DNA of 64,000 nt from Archilochus colubris (taxonomy: Eukaryota; Chordata; Aves; Apodiformes; Trochilidae), in NCBI GenBank assembly GCA_023079485.1, contig CM041084.1, positions 131,483,792 through 131,547,791 on the forward strand. The letters are read 5' to 3'. A program made the position numbers and the translations under genes. Under the pieces are notes generated by a model. It searched no databases. It was not told where the DNA came from and saw nothing but the letters and a program-made list of their open reading frames with translations. Positions 25,561 through 36,566 of the stretch are shown piece after piece (position 1 is the stretch's first letter; each line of letters begins with the position of its first letter).

Positions 25561-26007
25561 GTGAGGCCACACCTCGAGTACTGTGTCCAGTTCTGGGCCC
25601 CCCAGTTCAGGAAGGATATCGAGGTCCTGGAGCAGGTCCAAAGGAGGGCAACCAGGCTAGTGAAGGGACTCGAGCACAGACCCTATGAGGAGAGGCTGAG
25701 AGAGCTGGGGCTGTTCAGCCTGGAGAAGAGGAGGCTCAGGGGAGACCTCATCGCTGTCTACAGCTCCCTGAAAGGAGGTTGTAACCGGGTGGACGTTGGT
25801 CTCTTTTGCCAGACGACTTTCAACAAGACAAGAGGGCATGGTCTCAAGTTGTGCCAGGGGAAATTTAGGTTAGATATTAGAAAGAATTTCTTTACGGAGA
25901 GGGTGATCAGGCATTGGAATGGGCTGCCCAGTGAAGTAGTGGATTCTCCGTCCCTGGAGATATTTAAAAAGAGACTGGATGTGGCACTCAGTGCCATGGT
26001 CTGGTAA
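25561..26007 (+). pseudogene. CR1 ORF2 C-terminal fragment, open frame (148 codons)
   Basis: The frame is open from the element's 5' truncation point to its own TAA. Blocks in order are [73 protein letters not shown] and [13 protein letters not shown]. These are the terminal region of CR1 ORF2 downstream of the catalytic palm. Catalytic motifs and the endonuclease are lost by truncation, so it cannot retrotranspose. The open frame extends upstream to 25492 into flanking intron by chance. Confidence 0.9.
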
Positions 26008-26092
26008 CCGCTACGGTGGTAAAAGGGTTGGACTCGATGATCTCTGAGGTCCCGTCCAACCCAGCCAATTCTATGATTCTATGATTCTATGA
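25561..26092 (+). mobile_element. young-looking CR1 LINE, 5'-truncated with intact 3' tail (sense)
   Basis: About 532 bp, sense to RIMS2. It starts abruptly at GTGAGGCCACACC inside ORF2, passes the ORF2 stop at 26005-26007, and has the short 3' UTR GGTTGGACTCGATGATCTCTG. It ends in three ATTCTATG-type units at 26068-26092. In the 3' UTR the segment TGGTAACCGCTACGGTGG marks a subfamily different from the neighbouring copy at 26.5 kb. The retained coding part has no stop or frameshift, which suggests a recent insertion. CR1 copies usually lack clear target-site duplications and I see none here. Confidence 0.95.
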
Positions 26093-26137
26093 AATGTAGG
26101 AAATTAAGAAGATATGTTTCCTTAAGAAAAAAGAAAA

Positions 26138-26147
26138 GGGGGGGGGG
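26138..26147 (+). repeat. 10-base G homopolymer
   Basis: A-rich stretch followed by ten Gs shortly after the young CR1. Similar G runs occur at 31669-31677 (nine) and near 53369-53376 (eight). Confidence 0.85.
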
Positions 26148-26469
26148 AATCGTTTGACACTGGAATTAAAAAAATTAGCTTTATTTCAATGCACACAACT
26201 TCTTTTTTTCTCTCATAAAATACTGTTCTATTCAGCATATTAATAATATATACCTGACTGTGTTGTGGCATTATGCCTGTTTCTTTTCTACTCTTATTCT
26301 TTTCTAATTTGAAGTTCATTAAGCTGACATAGTGACTTTCATGTAAAATATATTTTTTTGATCTTACATTTTCTTACTGTTCTGTAGGGTCAACTGTGGC
26401 TGCATTTCATGTAGGCTTAAGATGTGTATCTGTTTTGCATGCAACCTGGTGTAGTTTTTCAGCCTGGAT

Positions 26470-27024
26470 ACCTGTGTAGCTGGTTGAGGGAGGTGATTGT
26501 CTCATCCCACACTGCGCTGGTGTGGCCCCACCTTGAGCAGTGTTTGCTGTTCTGAATGCCTCAGTGCATAAGGATACCAAACTATTAGAGGATGTCCAGA
26601 GGAGGGAGGCCAACGTGGTGAAAGGTCTCAAGGGCAAGAATTGTGAGGAATGGCTGAGGTCAGTTGTCTTGTTCAGCTTGGAGAAGAGAAGGCTGAGGGG
26701 TGGCCTCATTGCAGTCTGCAACTTCCTCCCGAGGGGCAGAGGAGAGGTTGATGCTGAGCTCCATTCTGATGAGCAGTGATAGGACATGAGGAAATGGAAT
26801 GAAGTTGAGATTGGATGTTAGGGAAAGGTTCTTTGCTGAGAGTGTTGTTCGTCACTGGAATAAGCTCCCTAAAGAAGCGGTCATGGCACTAAGCCTGTAA
26901 GGTTTCAGGGAGTGTCTGGACAAAGCTCTTATTTATATGGCTTATTTTTGAGTAGTCCTCCAAGGAGAAAGCAGTTGGACTTGATGGTCTTATGGATCCA
27001 TTTCAGGCCAAACATTCTCTATGT
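26470..27024 (+). mobile_element. CR1 LINE 3' fragment of a second subfamily (sense, older)
   Basis: In order: GGAGGTGATTGTCTCATCC, TGGTGTGGCCCCACCTTGAG, TTCAGCTTGGAGAAGAGAAGG, AGATTGGATGTTAGGGAAAG, GGTTCTTTGCTGAGAGTG, GTCACTGGAATAAGCTCCC and AAGCCTGTAAGGTTTCAGG. The end is TTGGACTTGATGGTCTTATGG and a decayed tail ATTCTCTATG. Several stops and small indels break ORF2. It lies 378 bp after the young copy in the same orientation. Confidence 0.88.
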
Positions 27025-28179
27025 TGTATTTTCATCTGAACTTTGCAGCTTGCCCCGAGAGCTGTGCTGCTGTGGCTACTTTGTTGCAGTCTAGGCAGCA
27101 AGGTTTTTTTAATTAAAGAACGTTTATTTGGGATTCATCACAGCAGTAACTGCATGTAAGCATCTCGATTTTTCTATTACCATTTTGTTACATTCCATTA
27201 AAGTTGGATCTTTCATTTTTCTCAGACAATTTCAGTAATGAGTGATGAGACACATGATGGAAGTAGTTTAGTTCTTTTGACTTTAATTTAATAGCATCTG
27301 CATACAGACCCCAGGCTTATTGTGGTCCTGTCACATTTTCTCCCTTTTTGGCCTCTTATTGATGCTGGTGTTTTGTCTTGTAGTACTAAATAACCTGTGA
27401 ACATATAGAGCCATTCATCTTCAGGCAGTTTACAAGTGTTAACTAATGGGTATGCTCAGCACCTCTGTGCTCTAGATCATTTGTTATTTTTATTAGGTGG
27501 TTCCTTAATGAAGCTGTGACATTAATACAGAACACAGAGGCATAAATAATATATAATTGAGACTTCCAGGTAATAAAAGTCTCAAAATAAAATCGCTGCA
27601 CATCATTTTTATCAGTTCCTTTGAACGTAAAATTCTTTGAAATAAAACATCTTGGAACGTTTGGGTGATTTCTGTTCTGTGCCAAATCTGGTGTAATACA
27701 GTACTTATTTTGCCTGAATTATTAAAAAATATTTATGAAAATAATAAAGTGTAATAATATCTTCTCAACCAAAACTTACTATTTTCAGATATCTTTGTTA
27801 TAAACTATTAGTATCAATCACTCTGCTTCAGACCTGTTGAAAATTATTTATTCTATTTATCTTACCTTACTCTAGCTGTAGCTAGCTGTTTGTCTTTTTC
27901 TACCAAAAATTAACCTTTCCTTCATCACAGATTTTTTTAATCTGCCAGCACAGTTGCTCTAACAACAGTCTCCACAGAGAGAATTAATTTTTGAGGATTT
28001 AAGGGAACAAGTAGGCAAACCCAGTTGGATTGAGGAATTCAAGGAACTCTCTTGTGTGCTGGGATGGCAAGGGATTACCAGAGTGTAACAATTAGCTGTA
28101 ACTTCTTTGCAGAAGATTAAATGATACAAGACCACCTACAAATTAGTGTTTAAACTGAAACAATGAGGATTAACTGAGA
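27025..28179. other. intronic stretch, nothing recognised
   Basis: AT-rich intron between two CR1-derived segments; no gene or repeat family recognised. Confidence 0.6.
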
Positions 28180-28960
28180 AATTACATAGAAAGGAAAGCT
28201 GTAAGTGACTTCATAGCTGAATTCCTCAAACATTAGTACTGGGGAAGATCTTCAATATTTTCACCAGTGTCTTTGGCGTAGAGAACAAAAATGCTGTAAC
28301 TAAAGAGATTGGTGACAAAGTTGAATACTTACCAGTATAAGGGAGCAACAGAATTCTGTATAATAGAGACTCAATTGACCTTGTGAACTCTAGTAGTAAA
28401 TATGAGTATTAAATAGCACTAAGTATAAAATCAGTAATTTAAGAACTACTGGGAATTTCTACTCCTAACTACAGGCCAGGGACTCCAGTGTGGATCAGTC
28501 CTGTTCATCAACCCTCCCTGAATTCTGATTTCTGAATTTCCTGTATTCTGGTTGCTCATCAGAAGCAGTTCTTGCTCCACGCTGTTTTCCTACACTGTGT
28601 GTTGGCATTGTCTGGGAGATGCTGGTTAGAAAAGGCTTAACTGTGCCAAGAAGCATAAGAATAAGCAGGCAATTGTGGGCCAGCACCTGGCCTGTGACAT
28701 GATTATTTGTTGCTAATATAGCCATAGGCTGAAAGAGCTAAAACTATTTGGTCTCGAAAACTGGAAGCAAAGAGGCTGTGATTGCTCTCTACATAAACAG
28801 CAGGCAGCAAACACTGTGGAGAGAAAGGAGATATTTAAACTAAATGACACTGCTACAAGAAGAAATAGAAATAAACTACCTTGGAATGAATAAGCACTGG
28901 AAATTAAAAGGCTTCATTTCCATTGTAGCTGTAGAATGTAGAAAAGCATTTTGACAGATT
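28180..28960 (+). mobile_element. ancient CR1-type LINE fragment (sense, heavily decayed)
   Basis: The block at 28240-28440 follows an old amniote CR1 reverse-transcriptase region: TTCAATATTTTCACCAGTG, GTAGAGAACAAAAATGC, GGTGACAAAGTTGAATAC and ACCTTGTGAACTC. A second block at 28725-28920 (AGAGCTAAAACTATTTGGTC, AGAAATAGAAATAAACTACC) resembles the 3' part of the same family. The stretch 28470-28720 does not align by eye and may be an insertion or decay. No reading frame remains. Confidence 0.55.
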
Positions 28961-30444
28961 TTGGCCTCGTTATTTCTAGTTAATTTTAAGATGGAACTTA
29001 TGCAAGTTCCAAGGCTAAAGGAACACTTAGTGGAACTGTATTGCACCATGTTTATTTATGGCAGGTTTATTTCATGCCAAAACCCACGGCACTTGTTTAA
29101 TGAGCCCTCATGGCCCTGTGGAGTACTGTGTGGGCTTACAAGCTGTTTTGAAGCAGTGCTGCAGTATTTGCTGAGATGTAAAGCTCACCAGTGTCTACTA
29201 CGTCCAGATCACACATGGTTTCTCATCAGTAATTTCCTCACTACAAGTCTTTACATCATCTAGATCTTAATGAAATCATAAAAACTCTTGAAGTATGGTC
29301 AGTATGGCATTATGCAGGACTTCTGTGCTATTTCCATTGGCATTGATTGAAGCACTTTGGACTGGACAGAGATGATTTGTGCCTGTGCTACAATGAAAAA
29401 CCAAATAAGTTCCTTTACAGATCTTGAAGAATATAATTTATATGTGAATGGCTTCTTTTTATACAGTATACTTTAGGAAGGATGTGCTCTGTCTTATATT
29501 AACCCACCTAGATTAGTGTTCCAGCTATCTATTTCTGTTCCTACTGTGTATGTTGAGGCCTTTTCCATATTTTTTGAATGTAACTAATCTGTTTTCCTAG
29601 CTAAATGTCTTATTTACTAATTGTACTGTTAGTTGAGGAAAAATGTATGAGGAAAGTTGCCAGTAGATGGCTTAGAGATAATTTGAAAAATCAATACAAG
29701 CGAGATGCACTGTCCATTAGGATGATAATTAAGGCATTAATACAAAAGACTGAGTATTTGTTTTTAAAAATTGTAGTGACTTCTGATATTTTTCTCATGC
29801 TCAAAAGATAGAATCATGTAAACTATATACTGTGTCAAATGCATGCACAATAAACTTGTATTACTTTCCATATGTAATATAAACATGTACTACAAATGTG
29901 TAGCATAGTTACCCTCTCAGTATACAGATTTTTTTTGTACAAATACACATATGCTTTAAAAGATACATAAAAATGTTAGACTCATACCAGATTGTAAGAT
30001 TTCTCACTTTTATTAAGGGCTATGGGAATCTTTTTGTTATTTAATACAGTTTTGGTGGACTGGTATCCACGTGACTTTTGAGGAACTGGTATCCATTACA
30101 GATATATGGCTAGTAAACTTTATAGCAGTTTTGGCATTTGGTTATACAGATTATAACTTGCATGAAAGTTTTTCTTGCATGAAAGAAAAAGCACCATAGC
30201 ACAGACTAGTGGCATAGCAAAATACTGAAAAATTTTTTTTCTAGACTTATAACAGTCACACATTCAGATATTATCTTTGCTCCTGTACTTTAGCACAACT
30301 CCTTAGTACTTTATTAACTAAATGCATTAATGTCACAAGGATGTGACATGAAGGGTGAAACTATCCCACAGGTAGAGTTGAATGAACAGAGCAGAATGGA
30401 TAAATACTAAGATATAACCTATGTCTGGGATAGTGCAGTACTGG
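28961..30444. other. intronic stretch, nothing recognised
   Basis: AT-rich intron. A 100-codon open frame at 28961-29263 has no recognisable domain and no credible splice sites, so it is not called as a gene. Confidence 0.55.
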
Positions 30445-30496
30445 AATAGCATAGTGCAACGTAACATAGCATAGCATAGAATATAATAGAATAGAA
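30445..30496. repeat. ATAGC/ATAGA imperfect microsatellite at a CR1 tail
   Basis: Imperfect AACATAGCATAGCATAGAAT and AATAGAATAGAAG units sit exactly where the 3' tail of the adjacent antisense CR1 should be. This is probably an expansion of the element's ATTCTATG tail. Confidence 0.7.
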
Positions 30497-30745
30497 GAAT
30501 AATTTCAGTCTGAGAGACTTCCAGTGATCACTTAGTCCAACTGCCTGATCAATTCAGGGCTTACCAAAAGTTAAGGAATACCACTAAGGGCATTGTCAAA
30601 ATACCTTTTACACACTGTCAGGCCTGGGACACTGAGCACCTCTCCAGGAAGCCTGTTACAGTGTTCAACCACTCTCTCCTTAAAGAAATGCTTCCTAATG
30701 TACAGTCTAAGCCTTCCTGATCTACAATCTCTTTAACTTAGGAGA
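30480..30745 (-). mobile_element. CR1 LINE 3' fragment (antisense)
   Basis: After the expanded tail come CTTCCAGTGATCACTTAGTCC, ACTGAGCACCTCTCCAGGAAG, CCTGTTACAGTGTTCAACC and AAAGAAATGCTTCCTAATG. This is antisense CR1 order with moderate divergence, ending near GAGAAGCAACC. There is no open frame. Confidence 0.8.
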
Positions 30746-31004
30746 AGCAACCATGCAATGTCAATAAAGTTATTAAATTTTTTAGAGGCTATAAAATCTT
30801 GCAGGTTCATTTTGCTTTGGAAAAAAAGGATTAAAATTGATTGATACAAAATAAAAATTGAAGCCATCTTTAAGGAATATTTCACAGTACTGTAACCACT
30901 ACAAATTCTTGTTCTCAGTTGCAACTGAATAAATTCAGATTTCTTCTGCTGACTTTCAAACACCTTTTTTTGGATTTATTAGTTACCAAAATGCAGATGC
31001 AAAT

Positions 31005-31092
31005 GATCATTCCATTTGGAAGGGATGTGGGATTTACATAGTTCAGTCTCCTGCTCAGAGTGGGATTGACATTGAAAGAGCAAAGGGAGAAA
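31005..31092 (-). mobile_element. CR1 LINE 3'-terminal scrap (antisense, diverged)
   Basis: TTTGGAAGGGATGTGGGATT, then TAGTTCAGTCTCCTGCTCAG and AGTGGGATTGAC. This resembles the CR1 3' end block that reads toward 'TCCAACCTCCTGCTC'. Short and diverged. Confidence 0.55.
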
Positions 31093-32243
31093 CTTTTTAG
31101 TTTGAGAATAGAATAGATTATTGGGAAGAAAACATCAGGAAAAGAAACACAAGATATCTCTGAAAAAGATAGAAATTGATGATGGATGAGCCCTCATGTT
31201 TACATGATGATGACTTGTCTGTACAGAGCAGCAGAATGAATTGGAAAAGTTTTTCCTTGATTAAAAATATATTCAGGCTCTGCTGTTTGCAGTGTACAAG
31301 AACAAAGTAGGTATGGGTTATTTCATTCACTCCATAATAATGAATTCATGCTTTTAAAAGAGATCTTAGTCCATTACAAAATGTACCCCAACAATCTGGA
31401 CCTGAACCTCTAGAATGACATCTCTGTAGATGATCCCTGAATCCTTCAGTCACTGGAAAAGCATCTGTTTTCCAGAAATGACTGTTGGCTACTGATAGCC
31501 CATCAGATGTATAAGTCTTACAGAGCTGTAAGCAGTTGCTTCCATTAAAAAGGAGTGTCCAAATAAAAAAATTTAAAGAAAGCATGTGGTAGAAAAAGTA
31601 CAAATTTTCTCTTATCAGTAATGGAAATCAGTACTCGTAGCTGTTAGTGAGAATACAGATTTCAGATAGGGGGGGGGAAGCTCATTTCTGTTTTTTAGAG
31701 CAAACATGAGCCTTTTATTTTTGGTGGCATATAGAATCAAATAGATAGGGTTTAATATTTTAGCAATCTTAAAGAAGTCTTGTAATTCAAAGAGCTTTGA
31801 ACTCTAAATATTATTCAGAGTACTAAACATTTTACTTCTGACAGGGGCAATTAATAGCACTGTTGCTGTTTTGCTGGAAAACAGGGTGGTTTTAATGAAC
31901 AAGCCAATAAGCAGAATATCAATGCAATCTCAGTTTCTGGGGAGACAATTTTAAAAGTGATCCCTGTAGTCCAGAAACAGAAGATCCACTTCTGGGATTG
32001 TGGAATTGTTTGGAAATGCTATTATATTTCAAATAAGCAACATGGGGAGAGATTAGCAGAAATCAGGACTAGGGGCAAAGAAAATACCATAAGGCTCTAA
32101 TTGTAGGGGCCACATTAGCCAAAGATGCGTAGATTTGCTATATAATTGTAAGTTTGACTGTATAGAGGAAGCTAACTCGTGTTACTGAGTGCCAATGCTG
32201 ATTTGGAGGTGCCTATTCCAAGTCATCATAGTGACTAATGAAG

Positions 32244-32286
32244 AGATGAAGTACTAAGTAGATGAAGTACTAAGATGAAGTACAAA
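32244..32286. repeat. short tandem repeat, three AGATGAAGTACTAAG units
   Basis: Three near-identical units of about 13-16 bp; the last is truncated after AGATGAAGTAC. Confidence 0.85.
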
Positions 32287-32717
32287 AGGGACTAACTGTT
32301 TGTATATCAGTAAATATAATTAGTTACCTTGATGCTAGACTCATTTCCTATTCTTCCTTTTTTTCTCCCCCTTACTTTCAATGCTCTATTGTTGTTACCT
32401 TATGTAATGTTTAAGGATCTGTATCTTACATAATATAGGAGGACAAAGAAATAATATACATATGAATTTAATCCAAGGGAAATTTACTGAAGAACACTAG
32501 AAGCAAACACAACAGTTGACATAATGCAAATACATTAGGTGCTTCTGCCAAGCAGATGAACTCTACAAGGTTTGGTAAAACCATTATGTTAAACCTTTCT
32601 GTCCTATGGAAGCCATATTTTGCACCTTTGCACACCTGTAAATCAAAGTAATGTTCTGAAGGCTGATGGAGATTTGGTGTAGTTATTCCCTAGATTGTAG
32701 TGAGTAAGCTATCAGAC

Positions 32718-32780
32718 TTATATATCAGCTATATATATATATCAGCTTATATATGTGCTCTCAGGTTTATATATAATCAA
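32718..32780. repeat. TA-rich low-complexity tract
   Basis: TATATATATATATCAG-type runs alternate with ATCAGCTTATATA, a small imperfect TA microsatellite. Confidence 0.7.
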
Positions 32781-35700
32781 ATATACTGTGCCTTTTAATC
32801 TATCTTAAATAATTTTTCCTTTCTGTTCTTACAAGTTAGTGTTAGGCCATTGATAACTATACTTAGAGGAACAGTGAATGGTGTTTTTTAAGGTAGCTGT
32901 CTTTTCACATAATTTATCTGAATATATTACAATTATTGTCATACTGTATTCTTTTTATTAAATTAGATGTTTTCTGCCTTATAATGTCTGGAGATGAAAT
33001 TTATTTATGCATATATTTTCCATTTAATTTTATTGAAAGTGTTGTGTGAAATGTATTTAAAAGAATTCAATCAAATAGAAAAATTTGTTTTATTTAGGAC
33101 AAGACAAAGGAGTGATTTTTGTGCATTAATTTTTTCTGATGTGTAGATCTGAAATGTCTGATTTATTGAAGGTTTTGCAGAATTTGCTTTTTTGTGGCTT
33201 ATATAGTAGAAACTTTTAATAACATATGGTGAAAGTTTTGGGATGTGTTAGCTGAAGTGCGAGCATATTATGAACAATCTTGTAAAACACTGTAAAACCC
33301 AAAATGAGTTAGAACTTGTTTGTTCCATGTAGAGAATTAATCTCCCTCACTGAAAAGTACATGGAAGGTTTGAGTTAAATCTGTCTAATCCAGATTTGGA
33401 ATACTACTTTGCAGTGTTGTGTATATATATTTTTTTTAAATAAATTAAGATTTAGCGTTATCAGGCTAGATATGATTTGTGTAGTTATTTTCACACCATA
33501 TAGGATAAATTTACTTGAAAAGAGCTTCAGCAGTTCTTATCCTAGGCACTAGGTGGTGTTTCAGCCTTTTGTACCGAAATGCATATCTCAATACTGTGCC
33601 ACTAGCTCTTTATAGTTTCAAACTAATACTAATTAGAAAAGTTGGAGAGCAGATTTTTCTCCATTTTTTCCAGTTTAAATATTTTCAGTGTTGCCATGTC
33701 GAGAACTGAGACCCACAAAGAGCAACAGTGATGTTTGTATACAAAGCATGTTCTCGACTGTTGAACTCAGGGTGGTGATCAGCAGATTTGAAAATGGGTG
33801 TAGTAGGATGTGTGGCTACTTTACAATGAAGGTGCTTGATGTAATTACTTTTAAATTACTGTTTTAGAAGAGAAGTTTTTGTGGTCATTCTTTAAAGATT
33901 TGTCAAAATACATATTTTAAGCACATAATCCACTCATGTAGTCTCCCCTTTTCCTTTTCCTTTTCTGCTTTGGTGCTGTCACAGGCAAATGAAACGCTCT
34001 GTCCTGGTAGGGATTTAGAGGGTAAAGAGCTTCTCTTTGTGTGTGGGGGCTGCTGAGGGCTTTGTTGCAGGTATCTGTGGGCACAAGAAGAATTTCTTTT
34101 GAGGAATAGGCCACCTTCCCATACGTCCTCTTACGACACTATCTTACAAGTATGCCTGTCACTTAATTCAAAGGTCTGCACTGTAAATTACCAGTAATTT
34201 TTATTACTTATACATGCTATGATATAGTAATAAAATCAGTTTAGCCCAGTTCTAATTGAGGGCTTGAATTTCAGTGCTCACTGAAAGCACTTGAATAACT
34301 GTGTTTGTGCAAGAGCTGACATTCTGCTCATTGTGTGTGATCAGCTGAAGCTAAAAGTAAAACTACTTGGGTTAATGCTATGGAAGTCTGTCTTTAAAAG
34401 TACATACAAAATAAGGCTTTATGAATAGTGTTAGCTATAAATATTATGAAATACTCTTAGGGAGGCAGAAGAAAATCTGAAAAGTACATAAATATATGCA
34501 TTTTTCATGCTGTGTGCCTGATTCTTTTTTCAATATGAAATAACTTAAGTAAATGTTTCTTTTTAAAATCATTTTCTTTCATGAGGTGCTTTCAGTTTAA
34601 GTGCTCAGATTGCTTCCTGCAGGTCTGACCCGATTACTTTGGTACTCTGTAAGAAATGTTGCACATTGGAAAAAGTTGGAACCAGTAGGGCCTGGGAGAT
34701 AATATGATGTCTTCCTTGAAGGGCCACTGATAGTGAAAAACAGCTACCAAGCTGTAGAGGTTGAAGTAACTTCTGTTGATATAGGAGAAAGCAACAACAA
34801 AAATGGGCATAGCATCAGGGTTTGATCAAACTTTTATCAAAATATTTGCTTGTTGTGCATCTCACAGCACTGACAGTTGCATTGCTGTGTTCTGCTATAC
34901 ACTGTCATCTACCTGGCTTGGCAGGAGCTGAGTTTTATGTTGAAACAGATCACTAGATTTGTGTGTCACAGGGAAGACATTAGGTCGGGAGTTAGACATC
35001 AAATCTTCCTGATTCTACTTTCAGAGAAAGAGTTATTAAATCATAGTCAGTCAGAAGGACCTCTCATTTTTTTGGGTACAAGAGAATAATATTGGTCATC
35101 CTGGAGTGCATTGTCCTGGGACACAATGTGTCTCTCAGCCAAGGTACCTAGTTGCTCAAGTGTTTATAAAGTGATATCTAGTTTCTGTGACATTTTAATG
35201 TCTACTAATAGAAGGAAAAACAGCACACAAAAACTCCTCTGGGGGATTTTATCTTATAGTCACTCAAGTTGTCATATGTATGTATACTTAATTGTTTCAG
35301 ATCTTGTCCTTTCCTTGGGCTGACACCTATATGGAACGTTTAAAACGTCTTTCAGCTGTGTACAAACCAAGTAGACCTATTAAAGGCTTTTAATTGTTAT
35401 TGATTGAAGAGGACAAAAATACTTCTGTCTTTTGTGCTGGAATTTCAATCTGGAGCTTTCATGTACTTTCTAACTTAATTAGTAAAGTCACAACAGACCT
35501 GTTCCAAAATTTGTATTTCAATGATGTGGGCCTGAAGCATACAGAGAATTAACCTATGTTCTCAGGATGTCTAGCCTACTTCAGACGGCAAGCTGCTGCT
35601 CAGGGAGTCTCCTTTTTACCCTCAGTGCTTTGATATTCTGTTCTGTCTTGTTGAAATAAGCAGACATGAGTTCTCAGAGTATCAGCACTGTCAGAAGTTA

Positions 35701-36007
35701 ATAAGGAAGTTTACCAGGATGGGGCAGATTGCTGCCATTTAAATGGGCAAATGGTGCCTCCTTTTCCTGCCCTAGCCTGGCAGTCTGTGATTGAGGCAGA
35801 CAGTGAGCTTAACATCCATGTTGCAGTCTATCTGAAGTTTTCATCAATACTATGCAATTGTAGCCTTAAGTTTCAAATATTACATTTACTGCCATTGCAA
35901 TATCAATATGTAGATCCTTTTCAATTATATTGCTGCTTTCTTCTGTGGCTTCCTCTTGTATTTCAAATGACGAAGCAAAAGTAGAAACATCAAAAAGTAG
36001 AAAAGTA

Positions 36008-36060
36008 TTTTTGTGGGGTTTTTGGTGGTTTTTTTGTGGGGTTTTTTGATTTTTTTAAAA
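36008..36060 (+). repeat. T/G-rich low-complexity tract
   Basis: T runs broken by GTGGGG and GGTGG blocks. Reverse complement of the A/C-rich type seen at 1151 and 39897. It lies about 190 bp upstream of exon B. Confidence 0.75.
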
Positions 36061-36232
36061 ACTATTTTCTCCAAGGTTGGACAGACCTTTTTTTGGTGTG
36101 CCATGACTAAATTATAGTAATTTGAATAGAAAGAACTAAAATAGTGTTCTTTCTACCTTTGGAAATGGCAGCAATCAGTTGATGTATGCTTGAAAACTTT
36201 GTATACAATGTTTACAAGCTAATGGATTTTCC

Positions 36233-36252
36233 ATTTAAATATGTCTGAACAG
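36233..36252 (+). promoter_or_regulatory. RIMS2: 3' splice acceptor of exon B (weak tract)
   Basis: The last 20 intron bases before the exon read TTTAAATATGTCTGAACAG, with the pyrimidine tract interrupted by purines. Compared with the near-pure tract of exon A this is a weak acceptor. The AG is placed by the reading frame (VMWVCNLC follows) and by phase-0 compatibility with exon A. Confidence 0.85.
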
Positions 36253-36560
36253 GTAATGTGGGTATGTAACTTGTGCCGAAAACAACAAGAAATCCTCACA
36301 AAATCAGGAGCCTGGTTTTATAACAGTGGATCAAATGCACCACAGCAGCCTGACCAGGAAGGTATTAGAGCTCAGCGGAACGAGGAGGCACCTCAAGAGA
36401 AAAAAGCAAAGCTGCAGGAGCATTCACAATACCAAGGACCACCAATTGACATATCCACACAAGCTTTGGACAAAAACAGATCTCAAGGGCTCACAAGACA
36501 AGACTCAATTAAGAATGGGTCAGGAGTAAAGCATCAAGTAGCAAGTGACACTACAGACAG
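36253..36560 (+). CDS. RIMS2: RIMS2 coding exon B: end of zinc finger, SGAWFY motif and linker
   Basis: 308 nt: 102 codons plus two bases (phase 2 at the end). Residues 1-8 (VMWVCNLC) supply the fourth CxxC pair, C5/C8, completing the eight-cysteine RIM zinc finger begun in exon A. Residues 18-23 are SGAWFY, the counterpart of the SGAWFF motif of rabphilin that contacts Rab3. Residues 24-72 are a polar Gln/Glu/Lys-rich linker. Residues 80-94 (LTRQDSIKNGSGVKH) are a block I recall as conserved in mammalian RIM2. Linker residues 36-41 and 60-75 differ from my memory of the human protein. This agrees with a non-mammalian RIMS2 and argues against a contaminating mammalian sequence. No stop or frameshift is present. 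The upstream Met at 36241 is intronic and not a start. Confidence 0.95.
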
Positions 36561-36566
36561 GTAAGA
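36561..36566 (+). promoter_or_regulatory. RIMS2: 5' splice donor of exon B
   Basis: ACAG|GTAAGA is close to the vertebrate donor consensus. It interrupts an Arg codon after AG, so the next exon, outside this window, must begin in phase 2. Confidence 0.92.

Larger units (their letters stand above)
31093..36232. other. intronic stretch without recognised genes or transposons
   Basis: AT-rich intron of about 5 kb before exon B. It holds a G9 run (31669-31677), a small tandem at 32244-32286, TATA-rich sequence at 32718-32780 and a T/G-rich tract at 36008-36060. No further exon was recognised. Confidence 0.6.
3653..36252 (+). other. RIMS2: RIMS2 intron (32.6 kb) splitting the zinc finger
   Basis: Phase-0 intron between the third and fourth CxxC pairs of the zinc finger. 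It carries most of the CR1 insertions in the window, mainly antisense to the gene, plus minisatellites and AT-rich stretches listed separately. I saw no additional exon with credible splice sites and domain content, but a small alternative exon cannot be excluded by eye. Confidence 0.9.

Noticed and set aside
3442..36560. RIMS1 rather than RIMS2
   Set aside because: Both exons carry features I associate with RIM2 (QQQQEQKG, CGHNCSYCQ, WFYNSGSN, LTRQDSIKNGSG). RIMS1 as I remember it differs at these places.
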